The notes below the pieces were generated by a model. The model searched no databases. It saw nothing but the letters and a program-made list of their open reading frames with translations, and was not told the origin of the DNA. The position numbers and the translations under genes are program-made. A stretch of DNA of 20,903 nucleotides from DRQF01 sp964559135 (GTDB lineage: Bacteria > Planctomycetota > GCA-002687715 > DRQF01). Location of the stretch: positions 1 through 20,903 of the forward strand of contig CAZLGG010000069.1 in NCBI GenBank assembly GCA_964559135.1, given 5' to 3'. Position 1 is the first letter of the stretch; every line of letters begins with the position of its first letter. This document shows positions 5,995-14,876 of this stretch, one piece after another.

Positions 5995-8900
5995 TCACTT
6001 CGCCGGTTTTTTCTCGGCCTTTTTCTTGGCGGCTTCGGCGCGGGCCTTGTCGGCCGCCTCCTGCGCCAGGACGCGTTCACGAAGGATCTCGAAATGCGAG
6101 GCCGCGTCGGGCCGATTCAGCGCGCGGGCCAAAGCGGCGACCTCCTCGAGGACCTCGGGGTGGTGAGTTTCCCCCGCCATGGCGACCCCCAACAGGAAGG
6201 CGACGTCGGTTCCGTCCTTCTCGCCCGCCTCTTTCAGGTGCCGGGGGTAGTCCTTGATGGGCAAGAGGTGCTCTTGCAATAACCGCGATTCCGTGGCGTA
6301 GGCGCGGTCATCGCGGTGGATCTTACGGTCGAGGGCAATCCCCGCCTTCAGCACCTCTCGGTCATCCGTGGGCATCGCGGCCAGAAGATCCGCGAGGTCC
6401 GTGGCCGCCTCGTCGTCAAGTTCCTTGGCCCGAGCCCAGTGAGAGGCGAGAACGCCAAAGGCCGCCTCGGGTTCGAGAAGACTCCCTTCCTCGTACCAGC
6501 CCCTCAGTTGCCGATAGAAGGCGGCCAGGGTGGCGGGAGAAGGAGTCTTGCCGGCGCCGCCGACGCCCAACGTCTGATTGAGGATTCTCCGAACCGTACC
6601 CGCATCCACGAGCAAGCTCGGGTTTCCGGATTCGGCGGCGACGCCCGCGCGAAGCCAAAAGCCAAGAACCTCGGACGCCTTTTCGGCATCTCCCGCAACG
6701 AGACACATGCGTGCGACCTGGGATCGGGCGTTGTCGACCGCCCATCGCGTTCGCTCCCCTTCACCCAGCTCTTCCACCAGGGTGAGAGCCTTACGACTCG
6801 CCTCGTCCGCGTCGAGCAGGCGTTCCCAGGTGTCGAGAGCAATTCGCATCCAGGAACCGACGCGGTAATCGGACGGCCTCAAGTCGTCCACCAGGGCCAA
6901 AACCGTCTTCGGGCCGAGTGACTCTCCGAGGTTTTTCTCGACTTCGCTCAGGAGTTCCCGCCAGGACGGCACCGAGGACAAGTATCCTCCGTTCTCGGCC
7001 AACGAAGCCAGGATGGCGGTCAAGCGATAGAGCCGCTGCGCCACCTCCAGCCGGCCATCCGCCGCCAACCCCCTCGCGAGTCCGCGAATCCGGCGAGCCC
7101 CGGGAACGCTGGGTCGTGAGAGGAGTTCCCGGATGATACGCTTGCGATCGTCATCGGTGACCTGCTCGTCCTCCAAGAGCATGAAGACCTTGTCGACGGC
7201 GAGGTCCCCAGCCGACCCATCGCGGATCTCGTTCTCCAGGTCCTCCAAGAGGCGAGCCCTCTCCTCGGGCTTCTTCGGGAGCACCAGTTCGAGAAGTTCG
7301 CTCCGGAACCACTCGGGCGTGGCTGTTTTCTCGTCCTCGAGAAAGAGAAGAAGCTTGCGCGCCTCATCGGGAATGAAGTCCGCGTCCTTCGCCAACGCGC
7401 CGAGGAGCGTTCGAGGCTGCTTCTTGGGCGCCTGCCCGTTGACGATCGTTGGCCCACCCGGGGGATTCCACCGCAGAATGAAACTCAGAGGCCGGGGATA
7501 GCGAGACGTGTCGCCGAGACGGCGCCAAAGTTTTCGGAGCGCCGCACGTGCCGCGTTCTTCTCTCCCTTCGCGAGGAGACCCTTGATCTCGCCATAGGCT
7601 CCCTTCTCCTGCCCCCCTCCGCCGGAGGAGATCAGGATCATTCCTCCGCCGGAGGAGATGATCGTCGAGGTCGCGATCACGGCCCCGCCGGCACTGATGA
7701 TCGTCCCCGCGGTCGGAATACCCTTGGCCGCTTCCGGCTTCTTCTTCTCTTCTGCGTCGGACTCGCGGAGCGCGTTCGCATCGAGAGGCCGGCGGAGAGC
7801 GAGATAGGCGGACACCAGTTGCGTCTTGTAGCTCTTGTCATCGGGTTTCGCAGCCACGAGGCGTTCGAGGATCCTCGCGACCTCGACTTGATTCCCACGG
7901 CGGCGTTCCAGACTCAGAAGACGCGCCAGAAGAGCCGTATCCTCTCCGTCCTTCCGCAGCCCCTCCCTGAGGAAAGCCTCATACTCCTTCCCGCCGGCGC
8001 CGGCCAACTGGTTCAAGTAAAACTCCGCGAGGTTGCGGTCATCGGGCGCTTTGTTCACCGCTCTCTTCACGACAGCCAGGAACTTCGTTCGCCATTTTTT
8101 TCCGCGCAGCCGCGCCAGCAATTGAGACGCGTAGTAGCGCTCGGTCCCCTGGCCGCGGACAGCCTTCGTCAAGACGGACAGGTCGGTTTCCAGCTCCTTC
8201 AGGACATCGTCTCCCCGGTCGGTCTCCACGAGCGCGGTCCAGCGCATGAACCGCTGATCCTGCCCTCCTCCGAGCCCCTTCGTGGCCTCCAGAGCGGCCA
8301 GGTGCAGGCGGCGCGACGAGGTCGGGCTGGGGAAGGAGAAGAAGATGTTGGGCGGCCCATTGGAGGATGTCGCCTCGATGGACTTCTTCAACGCTCCGGC
8401 GAACCACGCGATATAGCTGTCGTCGAGGGGCTCCCGCAGGACACGGACCGAGTCCAGCAAGAATCGCATCCGACTCTCGCCGTCGATGAGGCCGCTGACC
8501 TCTCGCACGAAGGCGGCTTGTTCCTCCTGCGGCAAAAGTTTGACCCAGCTGCCGAGGCCGTAGAGGACGCGTCCCTTGACGGACGTCTCGATGAGGCGTT
8601 TGACGATTCTCCGCACCGTGGACGACGAGAGCTTCACCGAAGAAAACGCATCCAGTTGATAAGACAACGACGTCGCAAGCTGAGGTTCCTTGCGGAGTAC
8701 ACCCTCGATGAGCGTCTCCAGAAGGTTCTGAGAGAGTCGTGGCGAGATCCTCGAGGAGAGACCGATGAGATTCAGCCCCTGGGCGAGGGCTTGGTAACCC
8801 TTGCCTCCCGTCAACCTCACGGAAGCCCGCACGGCCGCCTCCGCCACGTCCGGGCTGTCCAGGACGATTCCGGCACTGACCAGGAGAGGTAGAACGCCGT

Positions 8901-11900
8901 AGGAGTCATCTCCCCCAAGCGCCATGTCGACCCGCTCGAGCCGTTGCCGCAACGCATCCGGGCGGTCGATCCACGGAACGATTTCCTGAGCGACCGCCCC
9001 CGGAGACAGCCTGCGCCCTTCGAGCGGTGCGATCCCCGTGAGGGTGGCGAGTTTCATGTCGTCGCCATGCCCCGCGGCGCGCAACAAGGCGGCCGCGGAA
9101 CCGATGAAGCCACGGCGGCTGCGGGAAACGATCGCTTCCTCGAGAAGACCCCGATCCTCCGGAAACGCCGCGAGAAGCAGAGTATCGGCCTCATCGACCG
9201 CGGCCAGCGAACGGGAGGCCAAGCCCACGCGGCGGACGGCTCGGGCGAGGAGTTCCGCTCGGGGGTGATCGCCCAATCGGTCGGAGCGGCCCGGACCCTC
9301 CTCCTGCAAGGCGTCCAGTTCGGTCTCGAGTCGGCGAACGAGGGCCTCCACGACATCACGTGTCGCTCTGGGCCCTTCCAACGTGGCCATCATTCCGGCG
9401 ATCAACTTGGCCGTCGCTGCGTCGTCAGCGTCGACGTTGCGCTGAACCGATCTCCCCCAGGGATCGTCGGGCGCTTTCGCAGCGTGGCCTCGAACGACAC
9501 GACGGGGGAGTTTCGCCAACGCGACGTCGAACCCTCGACGATAGATGGCAAGGGCGGCTTCCTCCCTGCCGGAGAGTTCTTCCAATTCCCCCACCTTCGC
9601 CATGAGCGGAGTCGACTCTGCATCGGTGGCGAGCAAACGTCGGTAGAACGTCAGCGCCTCGGCGTACCGTCCGGCTTTCTCCAACACGCGCGCCGCCTGA
9701 TACGTCACTTCGCTCCGGTCGAGAAGTTCCGACGCCCGGCTGAACGTTCGCATGGCGTCGGCCACCTTCCCCTTCGCCAGAAAGACCGCCGCCATGTCCA
9801 TGAAAACCTGAGGGGGTACGTACTCCCCCTGGCCGAGCAACCGCCGCCCCACCATCAGATAGTCCGTGGCGTCCCACTCCGGGCTCACCTGCAGGCCGCC
9901 GTCTCCTCCGAAGACCTGTCTGCTCGAGGGATCGAGAGTACGCGCCTTGCTCATGATCTCGCGCAAAAGAGAGGTTCGGCGATCGGACGCCACGGGGATG
10001 GCGGCCTTGAGGTCGCGGATCGCAAACTCCATGTCCTTGACCTCGACCGCGAGATCACTGGCCAGACGGTAGAGATAGAAACGGTCGGGTTTCCGCGCCA
10101 AGCGTTCCAGAGTGACGCGCAGCGCCCATCGAACGACGCTGTCCGGGACGCGACTGTTGCGGGGAGCTCGAAGATTCAGGATGCCGTCGATCGCGATGGT
10201 GAAGAGATCGTCCTTGGGCGCGTGGAGGGCGAGGTACTGAAAACGGTGGGCCGCATCCATCTCTCTCCCGGTCTCTCGCATGAGGTTCGAAACGAGAAGG
10301 AGCGTATCGATGCGTTCCGGATGGCGCCCAAGCCCTCGCATGTAGGACTCGATGGCTTTTTCCTTGAGCCCTGCCAACCCGTAGACGCCCGCCTCGAATT
10401 CGTCGGCGATGGCTTCGCCCTCCCCTCCGACCTTACGGATCTCCGGGAGGAGAGCGATGGCTTGATCCCTGCGGCCTCGGTCGAGCTGGCTCATGACGAG
10501 CTCGCGCAGATGATCCAGACGGTTCTCCTCGTCGAGCTCGATCAGCTGGTGGACGACTTTCTCGTAGTGATAGAAATCGTTGCATGCCGCGTAGATCTGC
10601 GCCTTCCTCTTCAGGATTTCGAGATCGGAGCCGCCGATCCTGTTCAGGTACTCCTCGATGATCTCCGTGGCGGACGCAGGGTCTCCCACCTTGATGTAGA
10701 GCCGGACCAGCAGGTCCACGTCCTTCGTGTCCGCCGAACCCGCTTCGAGACGGTCCTCCAATTCGATGGCGATCTTCGCCAAGGCGCCGATGCGCGAGGC
10801 CACGGTCATGAGACGCTCTTCCACGTAGCGCCCACGAGGCGATCCGCGCAGCTTTTCCCAAAGGCCTCGCCAGACGGCCATCGCGTCCTCTTCGCGCTCC
10901 ACCTTGCTGAGAAGGAGGGCATACTTCATCTCGAGGTCAGTGCCGAGATTCCCGCCGTGTGCCGTCCGTAACGCCTCAAACGTCTCGACCGCCAGATCGA
11001 TCCGTCCCATGCGCTCGAATTCAACCGCCACCTCGGCCCGCACACCCGCTTTGGGCGGCGCACCGTCGAGAGTCTCCTTCAAGACCGCGATGGCGGCATC
11101 GGGTCGGCCGGCGGCCTCATCCAGGCGCCCGAGGAAGAGCAGAGCCGTCTCCCGCATCTTCGAAGACCGGGCGGCCGCGCGAGCAAACCTGCGACTGACG
11201 TCGTTCAGACCGATGTCGGTGAGCCATCGCGCCGCTTCCATGAGCTGCGACGGGTCCACCTCGGCGGGGTGGAAGTCCGCCCAGACATCGCGGGCTTCCT
11301 TCGCCCTGCCTTGCTCGAGGTAGTAGCGACTGAGCCCGCTTCGCCATTCGAGGTTATCGGGCTCCTCCACGATCAGCTGCCGAAACGACTCCACGAGGAC
11401 CTTCTCGTCTCCCGTCTCCCGGCAGATCTCGAGAAGCCGCCGTCGCATGAGCGGCGTCCAGTCCTCGGCATCTCCGTCCGTGAAGAGCCGCAGGGCATCC
11501 TTCGATCGCCCCTCCTCGCGCAGAAGATCGATCCATACCTTGCGCGCCTCCTTGCCCAGATGCGGCATCGATTCGAACTTCTCGAGCAACTCATCGATCT
11601 TCCCGTCGCTGCGATACGCACTGGCGACAAGGCTGAGGCCGTACCGCTTGTCGCGACGGGTCACGGCGGACTCCGCCGCGCCCCAAGCGAATTCACGGGC
11701 TTTGTCGTACTGCTTCGAACTCAGCGCCCACTCGGTCAGCCGCACGAGCTGGCGGAACCTCTTCGTCTTTTCTCCCGCGACCTCGAAGAGGTCGACGGCG
11801 TCCTTCTCGCGCCCGAAAAGTCCCAGGATCACGGCGGCGGCATTCCTCCGCGTGCGGTCGAGGCCCTCTCCGCGGGCGTAGGCCGCCAGGGCTTCGTAGC

Positions 11901-12393
11901 TCTTGGCGGGATCCATGAGAGCCAAACGGAGGAGGATGCGATCCTTTCTGTCCTCGAGGAGGCCCTCGTCCAGCAACGCCTGATAGGCTGCCCTGGCCGC
12001 ATCGACCTGGCCCCGCATGTCGAGGATCTCGGCCAGCTCGAAACGCAGGTCGGGCGATCGCTCCTTTTCGGGGATGGCGGCCAAGGTCTCATAGCCCTCG
12101 AGAAGCCGGCCGTCCCGGCACAGCAGACTCCCCAGAAGTCGACGGCATCGCCTCTCGGCGGCCCCCTCGGCGCTCCCCAGTCCTTCTCGCAGGTGCTCCA
12201 ACAGAGGTTGGATGCGGCCGAAGTCCCGATGGCAGAATCGCCACAGGTTCTCGACATGAGCGGACGTCGGTTGAGGAGCGTCCATCGCCGCGCTGAGGGC
12301 ATGCGCCAGCTCCGGACTGAACGTCTGGGCGGGCGACGACTCCGCGGTCACGAATCCGAGGACGAAAAGGATGGCGGCGGTTCGAATGAACAT
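5995..12393 (-). CDS. giant exported TPR-repeat protein (2132 residues)
   Basis: The protein begins with a signal peptide (hydrophobic core about 4-17, likely cleavage after SSPAQ at about 23). It then runs almost entirely as paired helices with TPR character. Clear units include LRFELAEILDMRGQVDAARAAYQ, with its A/G-Y/F-A spacing, near the N-terminus and SRYYLEQGRAKEARDVW at about 340-360. A Gly/Ser/Ile segment with 9-residue periodicity interrupts the array at about 1564-1596. The C-terminus is an Ala/Lys/Glu helix. The ATG at 12393 overlaps the TGA of the preceding gene (TGATG), which fixes the start despite a weak ribosome binding site. The frame is open for 254 further codons upstream, but these overlap a clearly coding gene. 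It is the last gene of the MoxR-VWA operon, in the position of small TPR proteins in Bat operons. I infer a periplasmic scaffold for the VWA proteins. Partners are unknown, and the size is exceptional. Confidence 0.9.
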   Translation of the reverse strand: MFIRTAAILFVLGFVTAESSPAQTFSPELAHALSAAMDAPQPTSAHVENLWRFCHRDFGRIQPLLEHLREGLGSAEGAAERRCRRLLGSLLCRDGRLLEGYETLAAIPEKERSPDLRFELAEILDMRGQVDAARAAYQALLDEGLLEDRKDRILLRLALMDPAKSYEALAAYARGEGLDRTRRNAAAVILGLFGREKDAVDLFEVAGEKTKRFRQLVRLTEWALSSKQYDKAREFAWGAAESAVTRRDKRYGLSLVASAYRSDGKIDELLEKFESMPHLGKEARKVWIDLLREEGRSKDALRLFTDGDAEDWTPLMRRRLLEICRETGDEKVLVESFRQLIVEEPDNLEWRSGLSRYYLEQGRAKEARDVWADFHPAEVDPSQLMEAARWLTDIGLNDVSRRFARAAARSSKMRETALLFLGRLDEAAGRPDAAIAVLKETLDGAPPKAGVRAEVAVEFERMGRIDLAVETFEALRTAHGGNLGTDLEMKYALLLSKVEREEDAMAVWRGLWEKLRGSPRGRYVEERLMTVASRIGALAKIAIELEDRLEAGSADTKDVDLLVRLYIKVGDPASATEIIEEYLNRIGGSDLEILKRKAQIYAACNDFYHYEKVVHQLIELDEENRLDHLRELVMSQLDRGRRDQAIALLPEIRKVGGEGEAIADEFEAGVYGLAGLKEKAIESYMRGLGRHPERIDTLLLVSNLMRETGREMDAAHRFQYLALHAPKDDLFTIAIDGILNLRAPRNSRVPDSVVRWALRVTLERLARKPDRFYLYRLASDLAVEVKDMEFAIRDLKAAIPVASDRRTSLLREIMSKARTLDPSSRQVFGGDGGLQVSPEWDATDYLMVGRRLLGQGEYVPPQVFMDMAAVFLAKGKVADAMRTFSRASELLDRSEVTYQAARVLEKAGRYAEALTFYRRLLATDAESTPLMAKVGELEELSGREEAALAIYRRGFDVALAKLPRRVVRGHAAKAPDDPWGRSVQRNVDADDAATAKLIAGMMATLEGPRATRDVVEALVRRLETELDALQEEGPGRSDRLGDHPRAELLARAVRRVGLASRSLAAVDEADTLLLAAFPEDRGLLEEAIVSRSRRGFIGSAAALLRAAGHGDDMKLATLTGIAPLEGRRLSPGAVAQEIVPWIDRPDALRQRLERVDMALGGDDSYGVLPLLVSAGIVLDSPDVAEAAVRASVRLTGGKGYQALAQGLNLIGLSSRISPRLSQNLLETLIEGVLRKEPQLATSLSYQLDAFSSVKLSSSTVRRIVKRLIETSVKGRVLYGLGSWVKLLPQEEQAAFVREVSGLIDGESRMRFLLDSVRVLREPLDDSYIAWFAGALKKSIEATSSNGPPNIFFSFPSPTSSRRLHLAALEATKGLGGGQDQRFMRWTALVETDRGDDVLKELETDLSVLTKAVRGQGTERYYASQLLARLRGKKWRTKFLAVVKRAVNKAPDDRNLAEFYLNQLAGAGGKEYEAFLREGLRKDGEDTALLARLLSLERRRGNQVEVARILERLVAAKPDDKSYKTQLVSAYLALRRPLDANALRESDAEEKKKPEAAKGIPTAGTIISAGGAVIATSTIISSGGGMILISSGGGGQEKGAYGEIKGLLAKGEKNAARAALRKLWRRLGDTSRYPRPLSFILRWNPPGGPTIVNGQAPKKQPRTLLGALAKDADFIPDEARKLLLFLEDEKTATPEWFRSELLELVLPKKPEERARLLEDLENEIRDGSAGDLAVDKVFMLLEDEQVTDDDRKRIIRELLSRPSVPGARRIRGLARGLAADGRLEVAQRLYRLTAILASLAENGGYLSSVPSWRELLSEVEKNLGESLGPKTVLALVDDLRPSDYRVGSWMRIALDTWERLLDADEASRKALTLVEELGEGERTRWAVDNARSQVARMCLVAGDAEKASEVLGFWLRAGVAAESGNPSLLVDAGTVRRILNQTLGVGGAGKTPSPATLAAFYRQLRGWYEEGSLLEPEAAFGVLASHWARAKELDDEAATDLADLLAAMPTDDREVLKAGIALDRKIHRDDRAYATESRLLQEHLLPIKDYPRHLKEAGEKDGTDVAFLLGVAMAGETHHPEVLEEVAALARALNRPDAASHFEILRERVLAQEAADKARAEAAKKKAEKKPAK
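7616..7659 (-). repeat. in-frame 17-bp direct repeat inside the giant TPR gene
   Basis: CCTCCGCCGGAGGAGAT occurs at 7616-7632 and again at 7643-7659. The spacing of 27 bases is nine codons. Each copy has inverted CCTCCG/CGGAGG arms. On the coding strand each gives Ile-Ser-Ser-Gly-Gly-Gly, so the DNA repeat produces a 9-residue protein repeat. A looser third version (ISAGGAV) precedes them in the protein. Confidence 0.8.
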
Positions 12394-14876
12394 CAGCGGT
12401 TTTCCATGAGCCCCCGCGGCAGTCGCCGCAGAAGGATCTCGGTCAAGTACAGAAACAGTGCAGCGAGGACGAGCCAGGGCCAGACCCGCGACGCCGACCA
12501 ACCTCCCCCTCCCGTCTTGCCGCTCCACGCCGCGGACGCGTCCGCCGGATCGAGCACGGCCCCGCCGGTGACCGACGCGGCGCGGACGAGATCCAGGCGC
12601 CCTTCGGGGTCCACCTGGAGTTCGGGGGCGCGAACGTCGAGGGGATCGCTGCACACGCGATAACGCCACGCCGCTGCGGCGTCGGTGGTGAAGAGGAGGT
12701 CCACGCTCTGTTCCGACTCCACGTAGAAGACGGTCTGGAAACGACCGGGAGCCGTCTCCTCGAGGTCCCGCGCGACGGACTTCCCGCTCGGCGCGTTCAC
12801 CCATGCCACCCGAGGCGACCCTGCCCCCGGCCGCAAGCGCGTCGCGATGACGCTGAGCCGTCGTCCGCGACGAAGGGTCTCGACGACGAAGGGCGGCTGC
12901 CGATTGGCGCAAGTTTTCGCGAGAACGCGTGCGAGGACGCGGCCATAATCCTGCCAGTTCGACCAACCCCGGGTCCCCGGCCCCACGGGCTCCGTCATCA
13001 ACGCCGTCGCTCGACCGAGACCGTATTGCCAGGACGCCAACAGCGGAGCCTTCGTCTTCGCGATGCTCATGAGAATCTCGGCGCCCGGACGGGGCCGGGT
13101 CTCCACGTAACCCTCGATGGGCGGGAGGCCTCGGGGCACCTCGCCGCCCCACCACCCGCGGCTCCCTCGCACGTCCACCTCGACGCGACCCGGGCGGTAG
13201 GCCGGAAGAGCCGAGGTGTTGGGCTTCTTGAGCATCAGCTCCGGGAGATTGAAACGGTCGGGCGCGTTGTAGTACCGCCCTCCGCCCCAGTCCGCCAACT
13301 CCACGAGAAACTCACTGTGACGCCCCGGTCCCACGAGGACCGTCGACACGGTGATCCCGTCGTCGGACATCTTCCGAAGAAGCGCCTCATAGGGGCCCGT
13401 CTCCACGCCCGCATCCGTGAGGACCAGGACGTGTTTGAATCGCGTCTCGACGTTCTTGAGAGCGTAATAGGCCTCCTCGACGGCGGGAAAAAGGACGGTT
13501 CCTCCCTCGGCGCCCAGACGATTGATCGCACGTTGCAGGTCGATGGCGTTGGCGGCCGACTGGATGGGCGCCGCCCACTGTTTCGTCCCGTAGAACTCGA
13601 CGATGCCGATCTTGTCGTGGGGCTCCAGACGGCGCATGGCCAGACGCGCCACCTCCTTCGCGATCGTCATTCGGTTTCCGACCATCGACCCCGACGTGTC
13701 GATGATGATGGCGAGGGTCGTGCTCGGATCCTTCTTCTCCTCCTTCTGAAGGAATTCGACGGGGGCCAGATCCTCGATGGGGGTGCGGTGGTAGCCTCCC
13801 GGCCCGAACGCGGCGCGGCCGCCCGAGAGAAAGACGCCCAGCCCCTCGGATTTCGCCCGACGACTCAGCTCCTCTTGCCAGGGCCCTGGAAGCGTCTCCG
13901 CAGGACGATCATCCAGGATGACGCCGTCGTAGTCGTCCAAGAGGGATGGGTCCTGGACGTCGGCGGGTGAATCGAGCTCGAATCCCTTCCCCAAGAGATC
14001 GGCGAGTTTCTCCGCGGAGCCCTCGACGCGCCCACCGAGATAGGCCAAACGGAGGGGCCCCTGAACGGCGACGCCGCGAACGAGCCGCGAACCCGGTGGG
14101 GTTCCGTCGCCGAGAGAGGCTTCCAAGGCTTGGAAACCCTCCCGGGCAGGGTCGAACTCACCTTCGATGCGACGCGCGCCGGCGGCGACTGTCCTCGTCA
14201 GAATCTCTTCACCGCCGAGCCTCACGCGCAACGTCGTGGGACCGCGTACATCCGCCAGGAGCACTCTTACGCGAGCGGTCTGTCCGACCCGCGCGTCCGC
14301 CGCCAAGTCCAAGCTCACGATCCGCGGTCCGCGATCGACCGCGGTCAGGGGAACGGCATGGAATGCGATCCCCCTCTCCTCCATCTCCTCGAAGGCTTCG
14401 CCCCAATCGGAGGTCGTGGCCTCGGCATCCGTGGCCACCGTGATCGACCCCTTGGCGCCGTCGGGAATGGAACGGAGCGCCAACGCGAGCGCTCGCGAAA
14501 GTGGCGTGCCGCCGCCATGACCAGGCGAGATCACGCGGTCCATGAGTCCCGCCACGTCGTCGTCGACCTCGCGCCCCAAGGTGACCAGAAGGCGTCGCCC
14601 GTCTCTCCCGGGGCCGGTCGCCAACTCCGCGAGGACGCGCTGCCCCTGGGACCACGCCGCATCCGATACGCTCGCCGTCCCGTCGAGAATGAAGACATGG
14701 GTGGGTCGATCCTCCTCGGTCAGGAGGATCGGACGGGAAAGAGCGAGGATGATGAGCACGAACACACCCGTGCGGAGCGCGCGGTGCCGTGCGGAGAATC
14801 GCCCCGAGCGCCACCACACCAGCGGCACCGCCACGAGAATCCAGAGGAACCCAGGCTCGAGAAAACGTAGGTCCAT
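12393..14876 (-). CDS. double-VWA membrane protein with glutamine-amidotransferase-like domain (Bat-type)
   Basis: 827 residues. Two N-terminal membrane spans (about 8-22 and 34-50) resemble BatA/BatB-type starts. A first VWA-like domain (about 59-180) has metal-site residues Asp65-x-Thr67-x-Ser69, Thr124 and Asp150. An Ig-like strand region (about 185-270) is followed by a GATase1-like Rossmann segment (about 276-375; LAYLGG, YDGVILDD, GLGVFLSGG) with no visible catalytic Cys. A second VWA domain (about 386-550) has a canonical site: DTSGS (393-397), Thr460 and Asp488. PLLASWQYGLGRATAL (611-626) is typical of this family. A C-terminal span lies at about 799-815. The ATG at 14876 overlaps the TGA of the preceding gene and has GGGGGAG 9 bases upstream; codons further upstream in this frame lie inside that gene. 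The domains between the spans probably lie outside the cytoplasm and bind partners through Mg2+. Confidence 0.9.
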   Translation of the reverse strand: MDLRFLEPGFLWILVAVPLVWWRSGRFSARHRALRTGVFVLIILALSRPILLTEEDRPTHVFILDGTASVSDAAWSQGQRVLAELATGPGRDGRRLLVTLGREVDDDVAGLMDRVISPGHGGGTPLSRALALALRSIPDGAKGSITVATDAEATTSDWGEAFEEMEERGIAFHAVPLTAVDRGPRIVSLDLAADARVGQTARVRVLLADVRGPTTLRVRLGGEEILTRTVAAGARRIEGEFDPAREGFQALEASLGDGTPPGSRLVRGVAVQGPLRLAYLGGRVEGSAEKLADLLGKGFELDSPADVQDPSLLDDYDGVILDDRPAETLPGPWQEELSRRAKSEGLGVFLSGGRAAFGPGGYHRTPIEDLAPVEFLQKEEKKDPSTTLAIIIDTSGSMVGNRMTIAKEVARLAMRRLEPHDKIGIVEFYGTKQWAAPIQSAANAIDLQRAINRLGAEGGTVLFPAVEEAYYALKNVETRFKHVLVLTDAGVETGPYEALLRKMSDDGITVSTVLVGPGRHSEFLVELADWGGGRYYNAPDRFNLPELMLKKPNTSALPAYRPGRVEVDVRGSRGWWGGEVPRGLPPIEGYVETRPRPGAEILMSIAKTKAPLLASWQYGLGRATALMTEPVGPGTRGWSNWQDYGRVLARVLAKTCANRQPPFVVETLRRGRRLSVIATRLRPGAGSPRVAWVNAPSGKSVARDLEETAPGRFQTVFYVESEQSVDLLFTTDAAAAWRYRVCSDPLDVRAPELQVDPEGRLDLVRAASVTGGAVLDPADASAAWSGKTGGGGWSASRVWPWLVLAALFLYLTEILLRRLPRGLMENR

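Noticed and set aside
8944..10971. Long rightward open frame of 675 codons opposite the TPR gene.
   Set aside because: The leftward frame has clear TPR helices and a signal peptide. The rightward one is Arg/His/Gln-rich and reads as an antisense shadow produced by high GC.
12394..13155. In-frame upstream extension of the giant TPR gene by 254 codons.
   Set aside because: The extension overlaps the double-VWA gene in another frame and is Arg-rich with no recognisable domain. The signal peptide begins exactly at the ATG at 12393, which also forms a TGATG overlap.
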